Shown piece after piece: positions 12,741-25,200 of a stretch of 64,000 bases of DNA. Both the position numbers and the translations under genes were made by a program. The notes beneath the pieces are model-generated. The model was not told where the DNA came from and ran no database searches. It saw only the letters and a program-made list of their open reading frames with translations. Numbering within the stretch: position 1 is the first letter of the stretch; the number at the start of each line of letters is the position of its first letter. The DNA is from Manduca sexta (lineage: Eukaryota > Arthropoda > Insecta > Lepidoptera > Sphingidae). The stretch is taken from the NCBI RefSeq assembly GCF_014839805.1, contig NC_051134.1, positions 5,549,170-5,613,169 of the forward strand. Reading direction: 5' to 3'.

Positions 12741-13924
12741 AAGAAACTATGCTAATCTCGAAAAAGATAAGGAAAACCTTACAGCTGCTCCCCTTACATC
12801 CAAACACACAAACCCATTATCATGGTATAGTGAAGCGTTATCGCTCAGCCCGCATGCGCGTTGGACACACCACGCCATTATAATGTTTGCGTAACTCGAT
12901 CGATTCTACTTTCATGGATTTTTACTGAATGAAGAGATAAGAGAGATGCTTAAGTGGATCTAAGTTTTTAGTTCTGCATTCCAAAACAAACAAGTTAAGG
13001 AATATTAATAATTTATCCGGTAGGCATTAAAATTTGTGCTCGTTATGAATACTTATCTGCTTTCATAAAGAATAAACTCAGTGATTATAGCTGGTTGTAC
13101 GTTTTTTTTTGAGTCTAAAACGTGAGCTTCTAATTGTTACAATAGGTTAAATACGTCAAAAAACCCGTGAAATATTACACAGTAATTTATTTTCATATAT
13201 GCAAATTTTAATTTACAATGTAAAGGAAGCAATTCGTGACCGCCTTGAAACAAAAATACAAAATTTAACGAGCATTGAGTACGTGAAAACAAGAGATATC
13301 ATTCACGGAATGTTACGTTGCCTATAAGACGTCCAAATACCAATTTGAATGAATTCTGACTTGTTCGTGACGTGTATAGTTGTCATTTGTACTTTTAGAA
13401 TCAGTAAACGTCGGAAAAATGTATTTCTTTCTAAACTATGAACGTTATTTACTAACTCATTACTTATATAAAACGCAAAACTTTATTTAACATTGTCAAT
13501 AAACTGTTGGTAAACATGATGGCATTGCTAATAAATTTCTTACTTAAATGTTTTAATTTTATTGCTGCGTCCAGAATAAATATTTTCCTACGATAAATAG
13601 CAGTCTATAGCACTCTAGTACACTAGTAGGAATGTATTTTATTAGTGAACAATTTTCAAAATTGGTTCAGTTCCCGTGATTAGCCTCTTCAAAGAAACTC
13701 GCAAACTTTTCCTCTTTATTAATACAGATTATGCAAATATGTATGGTAATTACAAAAAATAATATCGATAGTAGAAATTAAAGTCGATGTTACATCAAGA
13801 GTTCTCTCAAACATTTAGATTGTTCGTAAACTGTCCGTACTTTAGCCGTAATCATAAAAGAATATTACTTCAATGGTTATATCCGGCTATACGCTATAGT
13901 ATAGAATAACGATCATCGATTCAC
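12741..13924. other. Intergenic, no gene seen
   Basis: AT-rich sequence with no supportable exon, RNA gene or repeat. Confidence 0.4.
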
Positions 13925-14152
13925 TACTGACTGACTCTGTGGCGTATTTGTACTACATGCATTCGAATCCCACGTCGGGCAGTTATATTTCGGTATTTCT
14001 CCTCAGTATCAGCCCAGTTTGAAATTTGAGCCAAACATGGTGACTGGCTCGCCCCTCTACCATTATGGGACAGGACACACTTGTCGACTTTGACTTGACG
14101 CTTTGATTGCGCCTTGGCATACCCCTTCGGGGACAAAAGCATCGTGTGTGTT
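13925..14152 (+). mobile_element. tRNA-derived SINE, family A
   Basis: The head is partly decayed (B-box relic ATTCGAATCCCACGTCGGGC). The body is clear, with TTTCTCCTCAGTATCAGCCC, GGTGACTGGCTCGCCCCTCT and CATACCCCTTCGGGGACAAA. It ends near GCATCGTGTGTGTTTG. Minus-strand ORFs over it are repeat shadows. Confidence 0.8.
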
Positions 14153-14459
14153 TGTTTTTGTTCTTTGACGCTCTGCTAATCGAACCCATTTTTTACTAGA
14201 CGATGGAATGCAGTCTTCCGCTGCGGGACACTTTAATTTTTATGCTAACGCATTGCATTGTCATAGTATAAAAATAGCTTACAAACAAATATTCCTGATA
14301 TAATGAATGAATTTTATGTATTCCAATTTATGATACCTAAATCAAAACAAGATCACATAATTGTCATAACATATTGCGTAACAGGGAAAACGTCAGGTAT
14401 TTACGTCATAGTAACAAAACCAAAAACCCAATTATTTAACGTGATTTTATACATAAAAT

Positions 14460-14521
14460 CAATATGTTACCAATGACGTCATATAATATGTATATTATAT
14501 GACATCATTGGTAACATATTG
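14460..14521. repeat. 62-bp near-perfect palindrome
   Basis: The arms CAATATGTTACCAATGACGT and its mirror ACATCATTGGTAACATATTG meet at a short TATAATATGTATATTATA centre. There is one obvious mismatch (GACGTC versus GACATC). It may be a minimal foldback element. Confidence 0.85.
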
Positions 14522-14526
14522 TTTAT

Positions 14527-14642
14527 AATATCAGCCCTGTATATTACCACCCAGCTGGGCACAGGTCTATTCGAATGCAAAGGGTAAAGTTTTATCCATC
14601 ACGCCGGTCTAACACGATATACTTCGCACATTTACAATAAAA
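14527..14642 (-). mobile_element. SINE-like family B, 3' fragment
   Basis: The plus-strand phrase AATATCAGCCCTGTATATTA followed by a degenerate CCACCCAGCTGGGCACAGG and CATCACGCCGGTCTAACACG is the 3' end of family B read backwards. The 5' head is missing. Confidence 0.55.
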
Positions 14643-14756
14643 ACTTTATCTAAATAGACAAGTATCAAAAATAAAACCTGTTAGAAGTTTGATAACACCA
14701 GATTTATGTTGAACTACCGCGTATGCAATACAAATACGCCACAACCAAAACTATAT

Positions 14757-14815
14757 TATAATATCAGCCCTGCATTATATACTATCTCACTACTCAGCAC
14801 GGGCTTTCTGTTAAA
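14757..14815 (-). mobile_element. SINE-like family B, 3' end only
   Basis: AATATCAGCCCTGCATTATA then CTCACTACTCAGCACGGGCT matches the terminal 55-60 bp of family B in reverse. It is a short truncated copy. Confidence 0.55.
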
Positions 14816-15382
14816 CCCTCAGAACATTTCAGAGTTGCTAAGTAAATAGGTTATTACATATCAATTTCAGAGCACAGTTCTATATTTTGGATTTTTCGAG
14901 AACTTGTCTCCGAATATCTTGATTTTATAAAGAATAAAACATTTGTACTCTACGCCGCTTTTACACAAATCTCCATTTTAAAATCAGATATAAAATGATG
15001 TGCTTCAAATCGGAACTGTTGCCCCGAAAAATCTGCTTTATTAACCGCTTGTCAGAGAGTTTTGTGGAGCGGATTAAGTATCCGAAGCGGAATCCGTGTA
15101 GCTCTCATCAAAGCAATTATTTTCGATGCAAATGAATACGTGAACTACAGAAATCGTTTGGTAATTACATCGACGAAATCTATAATACGGTTTTTGAAAT
15201 ATCAATATAAATTTAATAATTTTCAAACAGTATTAGGCTTTTAAGAATTATTATAAGAGTATTGTTTTTTTCACTTATATTAACTGCTACTTTTCACTTC
15301 CCATTATGATCATGTAGGTGAAAAAGATATTTCCAGTAATATCAATTGTAATAATCGATCTTAATGTTTAAACTGAAAGTCT
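14816..15382. other. Intergenic, no gene seen
   Basis: AT-rich sequence. The 60-codon ORF at 15062-15244 has no recognisable motif. Confidence 0.4.
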
Positions 15383-15632
15383 GCCTGGGTAGGTACCACC
15401 GCAATTTCTATTTCAGCCGCCAAGCAACAGTGTTGTGTTCGGGTTTGAAGGACATTGTAGCTAGTGTAACTACTGGAATTAATGAGACTTAACATCTCAT
15501 GTCTCAGGATGGCGAGCGCAGTGGAATACCAAACAATACTTTGTAACTCAAGGTGTTGGATGGTGTTTCTTTTTATGGGCGGTCGTATCGCTTACCATCA
15601 GGCGAACGACAAACTCGTCTCGTCATTCAAAG
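15383..15632 (-). mobile_element. Dispersed repeat, family C
   Basis: Read in reverse it carries the same order of landmarks as 12405-12740: TGGTAAGCGATACGACCGCC, CCATCCAACACCTTGAGTTA, CAAAGTATTGTTTGG and CACTGCGCTCGCCATCC. No coding potential is retained. Confidence 0.7.
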
Positions 15633-16018
15633 CAAAAAAATCTATAAATCTTTAAATTAAACTATTTATCGGATGTAATGATATATGCGAAAAATATCTA
15701 AATTTTAATGTCTAACATTCGCGTAAACATAAGAAATCATTATCTATAAGTCTATTGTGAATAGCTTCGTCTATTCCCTTACTGGCTAGTATTCGGTCGC
15801 GGTAAATACATTTTAATGCTAATGTTAGTGTAGGTTGATATGCTCACAAACTACATAATGAGTTTCTGTAATGATGCATTGTGCGGAGTCTTGCTGTCGA
15901 TATGAGTTATTATCACCAGTTGTTCTGTAACATAGTTTTAAAATATCCGTACATGACATCGGATTGTTTGTCGCTAAGTGACAATTAAAATCTATATCTA
16001 TCTTCTATCTATTATCTA

Positions 16019-17038
16019 CTAGCTTTTGCCCGCGGCTCCGCCCGCGTTACAAAGTTTTTCGGGCTAAAGTTTTCCGTTATAAAAGTCACGCTATATATTT
16101 TCCCGGGAGCCTATGTTCTTCCCAGGGTCTCAAACTGTCTCCATACCAAATTTTATCCTAATACGTTGGGTAGTTTTTGAGTTTAACACGTTCGGGCAGA
16201 CCGATGCAGCGGGGGATTTTGTTTTATAATATATTTTTTAGAACTTTTTAAGAGGAACAATCCCGTCATACATTATTGTTGCATAACTTTAACCGTTTAC
16301 GCAGCGCACGCAACAGAAGCTCTCAAAACTAATAAATTGTCCTCGTTTTTGCATCATGTTTCATTACTGCTCCACTCCTATTGGTCATAGCGTGACGATA
16401 TATAACCTATAGCACTCCAGGAACAAAGGGCTATCCAACACAAAAATATTTTTTCAGTTCGAACCGGTAGTTCCTGAGATTAGCGATTACTGCTCCGCTC
16501 CTATTGGGCATAGCGTGATGATATATATAGCCTATAGCATTCCAGGAACAAAGGGCTACCCAACACAAAAAGAATTATTCAGTTCAAACTCCTAGTTTCT
16601 GAGATTAGCCATTACTGCTCTGCTCCTATTGGTCATAGCGTGATGATATATAGCCTATAGCACTTCACGAACAAAGGGCTATCCAATACAAAATTATTTT
16701 TTTAGTTCGAACCGGTAGTTCCTGAGATTAGCCATTACTGCTCTGCTCCTATTGGGTATAGCGTGATGATATATAGCCTATAGCACTCCACGAACAAAGG
16801 GCTATCCAACGCAAAAAGATTTTTTCAGTTCGGACCGGTAGTTCCTGAGATTAAGCATTACTGCTCCGCTCCTATTGGGTATAGCGTGATGATATATAGC
16901 CTATAGCACTCCACGAACATAGGGCTATCCAACGCAAAAAGAATTTTTCAGTTTGGACCGGTAGTTCCTGAGATTAGCGCGTTCAAACAAACAAACAAAC
17001 AAACAAACAAACTCTTCAGCTTTATATAATAGTATAGA
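16019..17038 (-). mobile_element. Non-autonomous Helitron-like element with tandem units
   Basis: This is a reverse-orientation relative of 6485-7623. On the minus strand it starts TCTATACTATTATATAAAGC and ends GCGGAGCCGCGGGCAAAAG then CTAG. An (AAAC)n run at 16985-17010 mirrors the (GTTT)n run. About five internal units of roughly 121 bp lie at 16370-16980 (GGTAGTTCCTGAGATTAGC boundaries). No enzyme ORF is present. Confidence 0.6.
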
Positions 17039-17154
17039 ATTACTTATAATAAATCTGTAGAGAGGTCAATTCTGTACATGAAATATATTTCCAAAATAAC
17101 TATCAGGGGGTGATTAGGGATCGATACTGATGCCAAAAATGCAATTAGTAAAAT

Positions 17155-17862
17155 TTTTGTCTGTCTGTCTGTCTGTCTGTATAACCGTTATAGAAACAAA
17201 AACTACTCGACGGATTTTAACGAAACTTGGTACAATTATTTGTCATACTCCTGTGCTGGTTATAGTATACTTTTCATCACGCTACAATTAATAGGAGCAG
17301 AGCAGTGAAGGGAAATGTTGGGAAAACGGGAGAAGTTACTCCATTTTTTAAGCTTCCGTCGCGTGTGCAACCTTAATGGTTAAAGCTACACAGAAATCAT
17401 GTATGACGGAAATGTTCTCCTTAAAATTATGTAAAACATATCCCACGACAGCATATGTCTATCTTTTATGGTTGACTCACAATAACACGTGTAACTCCCG
17501 CTAGCTTAGCAGTTCGAAGCTTTCTCATTATATTTGTCTACTCTTACGTTTATAACACTCTCAGTCATCCCTAATTAAAAAAGTTAACATGATTAAATAT
17601 TCCATAAAAAAGAATCATAGAAAACGGTATAGAAACACCAAAGTTATACATGAAATACGCTAATAATAAGCCATCACGCGTGAATACTGAATCATGCTAT
17701 ATGCTTCCTTCGATTTCACCAGGATCGCATTATCAGACCCTGACCGGACAATCGGACCACCTGCATACCACTGTACATTAAAAAAACATCCCGACAAATT
17801 GAGCACCTACTCCATTTTTGAAGTCCGAAATCCACGCAGGCGAAGCTGCGGGCGGAAGCTAG
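17155..17862 (+). mobile_element. Helitron-like or related element, decayed
   Basis: A (TCTG)n run at 17158-17180 is followed by ACTCGACGGATTTTAACGAA, a phrase usual near the ends of insect dispersed repeats, and much later by GGCGAAGCTGCGGGCGGAAGC then CTAG at 17859-17862. The terminal hairpin and CTAG match the larger Helitron-like copies. The span may contain more than one insertion. Confidence 0.4.
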
Positions 17863-18258
17863 TATTATATAAAGTTGAATTTTTTCGTTTATTTGACGGC
17901 GCTCATCTCAGGAGCTACTGGTTCGAATGAAAAAAATCTTTTATTGTTCGATAGCTCCCTTGTCCAGGAAGGCTATAGGGTATATTATGATATCTTACGC
18001 TATTACCAAGAAGTGGAGCATCAATGAAAAATTATGCAACAATGTAAAATATTTTTCCTTTTGAGAAAAACGTATGACGAAAATGTTCCTCTGAAAAAGA
18101 TTTAAAAACTATATTATAAAACAAAGTCCCCCGCCGCATCTGTCTGCCGTCTGCCCGTCTGAAGGCGATAACCAACTTCCAATCCTGGGAAAATATAAAG
18201 CGGGACGTTTATTCCGGAAAAATCTTTCACGCGGGCGAACCGGCAAGAAAAAGCTGGT
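17863..18258 (+). mobile_element. Helitron-like element, short copy
   Basis: It begins right after the CTAG of the preceding element (TATTATATAAAGTTGAATTT), carries a single internal unit (GCTCATCTCAGGAGCTACTG) and the ACAAAGTCCCCCGCCGCATC block, and ends GCGGGCGAACCGGCAAGAAA then AAGCTGG. Two elements therefore sit end to end, as Helitrons often do. Confidence 0.5.
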
Positions 18259-21200
18259 CTTTAGGCATAAAAACTTTGCAAAATAAATTTACCGTGGCAA
18301 AATATAATCAATAATAAAATAATAAAGTTTTTTACCATTTGCCTTATCCCAATCGATGTAATAAGCAGCTGTGTTATAGAACATGTCTGAAACTTTCCTT
18401 TACTTGACTCTGTTGTGTCTAGGCTATTCAGTCCCGAGGAAATTGTGTTAAATAAAACCCACACCAAGTGTTGCCCGTAGCCCGACTCTGGGCTAAGATA
18501 CAGGACTTCCCGTGACGCCATCAGTAGACAAAGTAGACAACAAGAGAAGAAAAAGTATGAGTCATAATAATTGTTTATCTGTTCTGCGCCTGATCTCTTT
18601 CCGGTCATGTCGGGTTGCTGTCTCACCGGACTATAAGAGTAAAGGAGTAAGGAGTGTACCTGAGTATTGTGCATAACCTTTGTGCACTATAATCTCATAC
18701 GAACTTGTTTAATCTCTGCTGAGATTAGCAGCCTGGCCAAAACTCGGTAGAAGGGATATGTTTACACTCGCTGGCTCATTACCAAATTGTATCCTCAAAT
18801 AATAATCATCAGGTATATTCCAATTATGTTGATTTCAAAGTATAATCATTAGCCTAACACCAGAAATATATACAACTGCCTACGCTATGTCTATTGATCT
18901 ATTGTCATTCCGTAGCTTACAATTCCACGGCTTAACTCGACAACCGTAACTTTGTATACCAATTATTACCATGCGTAGTTATGTTTTTCCTAATTTTAAC
19001 CAACTTCAAAAAAAGGATGAATTTCTCAATTCGACGTGTTTTTTTAATTGTTACATCAGAACTCAGTCATTTATTAAACCCATTTAGAATCTTCTTGTTT
19101 TATTTTAAAGGAAATACTTCCAGATTGGTTTCGTAGAAATATTTTTTTAATCGATTCACTACTTAGGGTTTTAAACCGAAATAACTGAAATAAGTACATC
19201 GTCCAGGCAGACGAAATTGTGATTTTTAATTTTTCGTCACTTTTTAGTGGTTTTATTGTATTGGATTTCGTTGGGTGGTGTATTATGTGAGAAGAGTTCA
19301 CACATAAACAAAAATGAAAAGAGAATAAATATTTATTTACTCCGATATTAGGCAAAATTATTTTCAGAAGTTATAATGGTACAACCGACGAACGCAGTGT
19401 TAACCATATTTCCTCCAAGATGTATACAACACTCGCCTTAACAAACCAATATAAGTTAAGTCCATGATTATGACATTTTTGCTCATGACCCGATATATAT
19501 TTTTCACGGTATAAAATTGTAGATGTAAGTTAACAATGGATGTTTTATCTCTGCCACCCCCTTCCCTACGGGCGTGCGTGTGTCTTATGGTATATATTAC
19601 ATACTATATAAACGCCGTATTCGATTAAGGAAATATTAGTTTTATCGTAAACTCTAAACGTAATGGTAGTTGAAGTTTATGCCATACGTAGATGTGAACT
19701 AGTAGTCCTTTCGCGTTAATGGGGTGCAGTACCTATCTAATTTTTATTATCAAGCAAATATTTAAACCCAGTAGCTACGTTTTCAAAAGAAAAATTGTAT
19801 AAAAGTGCGCAGTAAAATCATTTGGAGATAAGGATTTGGAGATAAGAATTTTGTAAGTCATTTTTATTTTTATATTATTCATTATATAAAAAACGTAATT
19901 GCACTTTTTGTTGCAATTAAATGTTACAAGAAAACTCACAATTTAGAGCGGTTTACCATAAACAGTTGCGTCCAACAATTTAGCTAAGTACTGCATGAAA
20001 TTGCACTATAGATACTTCTCAATTTTTCCACAAAGATAACGCTAGTGCCTAGCACCATTTGTAAAGATCACGGGTTTTTCAGAATATATATTACAGGTCA
20101 TAATTACCAATAATTTTTTCACGCTGGCTTACGAACTAAAATCTAGAGCAGTGGCTTTTCCAGCACATACTGTAGGCAATATATGACTAAGATAATAGGC
20201 AATATACCCTACAATAGTGATATAAAAATGATTATGTAATATAAAATAGGCATAAAAATTTCTTTTCGATTTACCGCCCGATTGCTACCAGAACCACTGG
20301 CTGTCCCTGCTTTCAGCCTTTTTGCCATGCCTGTCACTGTAATCAATTTTAAAAATTCGCATGTTAGATCCCTTTAACTATATCCAATGACCTGAGCTCA
20401 TTACTTTTCGCTCGATAAATGAAGAATTAATATTTTCTTCTCTCCCTATGATACAGACAAGTCCTCAAATAACTCAACTAGATTCACCGCTCGGTATTAT
20501 AAACACCTCAGCGGCTCCTTGAGGCCCTATTAATTATCACTTACGACAGGTAGCGGACACTAAAATTCTCCATACATCTCGTCCCATAGGATAAACAGGA
20601 ACTGCCCCTGCTCGACGTCACAGGCCGTGCATTGAGCAGCGCATCCAATGACTCATTTGGCGACCTTCTAAAACAATAACAATTGACAATAGCCACTGGT
20701 TAGCGATTAACCACGCCGCCTACAGAATATTGTCGTTCATTATCAGTATGAATAACACAGAGGCGGTTGTTCCTACACATCAATTTGGATTGTACTGTGT
20801 AACAATGTGTATAAGTACTCCAAACGTACCTGTACATTTAGCTTTGTAAATCAAACCTATAGCTTTCGCTCGTAACTCCGTCGTGTCTTTTCAATACAAA
20901 ACAGAATAAAATTTACCTTGTTTTATACAAGGAAGATATCGTAAAGATTTATAAACTTTTTCGCGCAATAAAATAACAAATTTGTGATGAGATAAATAAA
21001 ATATTACCTACGAGTTTTACTAATTAGCACTCAATTAAACCTATGGACATGGCATCATTATTTTATTTTTATGTCCATCAGATCACTTACCTCAACGCTC
21101 TCGCGTCAGCTTCCTGTAACAGTTCAGTCTGCAGCTGTAAACGTGCTTTCACGTCCAACCAAAACGTTATTGAACGTCATTTTTAGGGGACAGCTGAGAT

Positions 21201-22038
21201 GTCCCGATGGTCACGTTTCAAATCCAATTATATTCACACGTGATTCACATCTCGGACATACATAACGTATTGGTAACCGAGTGTGGCTCCTCAGTGCTCA
21301 CGTATGGTAACACGTGATGTTCGAAAATTGTATCAGATGTATACTTACTTTCTTTTGGAGTTGTAAAATATTTTTCTTTTGTTTTTCTATATTTGAAACT
21401 AAACGGCATTTTTTTATATATAAATGCAAGACAGGTGCGTTATGCATTCAACTTCAAAGGGCAAGTTATCGGGCGCAAGATATCCTGCACACTATATAAT
21501 AATGAGTAGATAGATGTAATTTTAACATATCTACTTACTCAGTTTTATTGTCGTTAATCTTTAGAGTTCTACGCATCTACGTACACAAACTTCATCTCAG
21601 GCTCCCTCCAAATCAATATGAGCAATTGGCAAATAAAACTTATCAAATTAGCCCCCGCCCGCAAATTACCGTAAAATTGCCACCCCTGAGTTAACGAACC
21701 AAAATTCGTCGTAGAAAAATAATTTTGCAATCCTTAACGAATCCCAAATTCGAGCATACTCCATCGTGTCTTTAGCAAATTTCATGTTACACCTAACATA
21801 TTAAAATACTAAATGTTGCTCGAAGCTCTTCCAGCGTTATAGACCATACTTCTGTTAGGAGACTCACTGTACATTTCTCCAGGATAAAAAGTACCTAAAC
21901 CTGGATTATCTTAATATTATATTAAACCAAAAAAGACTGTCTGTGTCCCAAATTTAATTCCAAACCAATAAGCAAATATCTAAGTTAAAAAAAATATTAT
22001 TTACCTAGAATATTATTGAGATTATATTTTATTTCCAG
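18259..22038. other. Upstream region of the aminopeptidase gene
   Basis: No exon can be supported. The 137-codon minus ORF at 18261-18674 has no domain or splice context. A dispersed phrase (AACCAACTTCAAAAAAAGGA) lies near 18998-19020. Because the exon at 22039 begins with a splice acceptor (TTTATTTCCAG), a non-coding first exon and its promoter are expected somewhere in this interval or further left, but I cannot place them. Confidence 0.4.
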
Positions 22039-22235
22039 AATGATTTCCTAACATGACGCTATCGAACAGCCGCCAGCAGTTCCTAGCGTACGAGACCCAT
22101 GGGGCTGAGGACATACAATATGGCAGGAGAGGTGGCTTCTTCGTTTCCAACTGTATTTGCGCCGCCTTCATCGTTGTTGCTGTGCTGGCCGCGGTGATAG
22201 TCGGAGTTATAACACATTTCATCACTTATACTAAG
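22039..22235 (+). CDS. Aminopeptidase alternative first coding exon: type II membrane anchor
   Basis: ATG at 22053; the 61 codons end in phase 0 at the donor GTGAGG (22236). The acceptor TTTATTTCCAG lies just upstream, so 22039-22052 is 5' UTR and a non-coding exon must precede it. The peptide has a short polar N-terminus, a YGRRGGFF segment and then an uncharged stretch at residues 33-57 ([17 protein letters not shown] core). Arg residues on the N-terminal side favour the N-in, type II topology known for many M1 ectopeptidases. It joins in frame to 27091. A 'RRGGFF-TM' start is typical of arthropod M1 enzymes as I know them. Confidence 0.8.
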
Positions 22236-25200
22236 GTGAGGGTTCATGTGTTTACAGCTATCGATCTTAATGACCGACTTGAAGTTTAAGATTTTTACAA
22301 TACGCAGCGGTTTCGCTTAGCCCCTGCCGACATCCAAGGGCGACAGTTACTTACCAGTTACCATCGGGTGCGCCGTTAGCCTGCCTTCGGAGAAAATAAA
22401 AAAAGTTGGTCTCCAAAATTACTAGGTACTGTTTGTAAAGCAGAAAAGGTGGTCTAAAAGAAGCATAAGGTAGCTTGAAGACAGTTAAAAATATGAGTAC
22501 CTTATAGCTATTATAGGAGTTTCAGGATATAAAAGGTCCGTATTGAACCAGTTCCCGAATAAACATGCAGTTAAATCAATCCATTAGTTAGAATTTTAGA
22601 TACCATAAAGGATAAAAATAATAAATAAATTGGCACACAGTTCTGCAAGTTTAATATTGACACGTGTTAAAACTTATCATTTATTCATAGGATTTTATAC
22701 ATACTTAATACGGAAGACGGGAAAATTAAATCACATGTTTGCAACATAATAGTACCTACATACCGACCCGTTAGTCAGCTGACTACCCACAGCTAAATCA
22801 AGTGGCTTAGATATATGTTTGCACAGGAGTTTCTTACGTAACGTATTTGCTTGTGGTAGGACATAGGTATATTTATATCCGCCCGAAGAGCGACCATCAT
22901 ACACAAAGTGTGAAACCCGCCATAGTGGTCCACGTCGTGTGTCGTGTTCCGGGATCAACCTGTGTATATCCGATTTCAACAGGCCGGCACAATTGTGTCA
23001 ACTCCCGAGGGGTAATCATATCTTGTCAATTAACATTCTACTGGACTCCACTCCACTTACTATCAAGTGCTGATATAAAAAAGCACTAAGGAAACATATT
23101 TCAAAGTTATCTACTGGGGAATTAAATTTCATAGGACACGCGACCATTGACATAATATATTTTTGTCCCAACGTAGGTGTACACTCTACTGGACTAAATA
23201 ATAAATACAACTGTGTAGTACAGATATAAAGTACACTAATAAGAGATGATGTCTTGACTGGATATACCTACACTGGTTGATTCCGAAACAACGTTTTTCA
23301 GAATCAGAAAGAAACGCTATGAAGAATTTTGCGTCATACAAGTACTTAGTTATTATACAGTCATGTAATAAATCTCTCTATTTCGATTAAACACCGGAAG
23401 CTATAATTTATAATATAGCCTCTTGTATTAGTTCGGCTTATTTCTGCCGTCATAGTACAAAGGCATTATGGTTTGAAAATTGAAGGGCGTTGTGCTATAC
23501 ATAAGCAATGAGCAATGTATCATAAATTATAATGTATGGGTTACCATTAGTTGTTAAACTAACGATCGCTATATTAATGTTTTACCATAGTGTAGTACTT
23601 GATAAAGTTTAAAGTATGTAACGTTGCCAATTTTTTGCCCGTCAAGGCTTTTTTACGACGCATTAACCGAACCGAGTGACGTGATAAATCATAATATTTA
23701 CATAATAAACTATAAAATCTTAGGGTATCATAGCCCCGCCTTATCAAGCAAGCTAAATACAAGATTTTAAGTTCATATTTTTTTATCTCATTGGAACAAA
23801 ATATTACAATAGATTATAACAACGTTAATTAATTCCGCAGTTACTTATGGAATGTTGTCGGTATAATCAGCTTTCTGAACGTGACCATTGGCCCCTGTCT
23901 TTAAAACCAAACGTCAAAATTTGACATTTGGTTCAGCTGTCCGTCAGTCCCCACTCGACGGATAAATTGTGATGAGTGTTTTGTTTTTCTATAATAATAG
24001 ATAACGTAAATTATGTAAGTTAATTAAAGGTGCTCTCTTTAAATATTTATTAAAAACGATTGCATTTATAAAACTGTGATACTATTATTTATAAGTACAA
24101 AATGTTTAAATTATTTTTGTTTTTAATTATATTTAATATAAACAATTTAGTTTTTGGAGATATACCGGTGAGTGTTAATCAATAATGTATTTTTTTATCG
24201 CTTAACTTTTATGCATGTTTTTCTGTCCACCTATTGAAATGTAAATATAACAATTTCTGGATATGGGAAAACTATTTCGAAAAAAATGAATTTTGAAATT
24301 AAACTAATTTTCGGATTCTATCGCGGTATTAGTGTTTTATTTTTCTCCCGACGTTTCGAAGACTTTGCAGCCTTCATGGTCACGGGGGGGACTGAATACC
24401 GCGATAGAAGCCGAAACTTAGTTTAATTTCAATGTCTAACATTCGCGTAAACATAAGAAAATGAATTTTCCTAATAAACAAAATATATTTATTAAACTTT
24501 TCTAAAATTCAAGATAATAACTAGGTAAGGACAAAGGCATAATAGTAACAAACCTTTTTAAACCCGAAGGAGGATGTTGGAAGTAGGAGTCAACATTTTA
24601 AATCGTAATCTGAATTGAATATAAATAAATACACCACACTTTATATCTCAATTTACTGCTAAATATCTTAAGAGAGGTTTTAAGAATATGACAGAAATCA
24701 TAGAAAGAATGATTATATTAAATTGATTCATTAATTTAAAAAATATATATTATCAAGCCAGCTGAATAAGTGTAAAAAATTTGTATGTTAATGTACTTTA
24801 TGATTGGTGCATCATATATGTACAAAATTTTATTAATTAAACCATTTCAGTTAGATTTTTTACCAAACAAAACAGTAGTAATTAGATGATATAAAATTGT
24901 ATTCTTTGTTACTGTTCTATATACCTTGTCCAGTAAAATAAAAAAGATGCTTTGAAGTGTGACAGTTTGCCTTTTTGTTTTTTATTTAATAGTCAGTAAA
25001 AGAAATTGGTTCAATATTTTAGCATATGGTGAGGATTTTTGATGTCCATGCCAGGCAGCAGATTTTTATAAATTATATAGTGAAATACTTTTTACATTGA
25101 TTTAAGTAATTACAAAAAAAAACCTTTTTATAATATTGGTTTCATTTTATATTACTCAATAATATACTTTATTTAATGTCATTACCATTTAATTTCACAT

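Noticed and set aside
18261..18674. 137-codon minus ORF as a gene
   Set aside because: No domain, no splice sites, low-complexity hydrophobic content, no support from neighbours.
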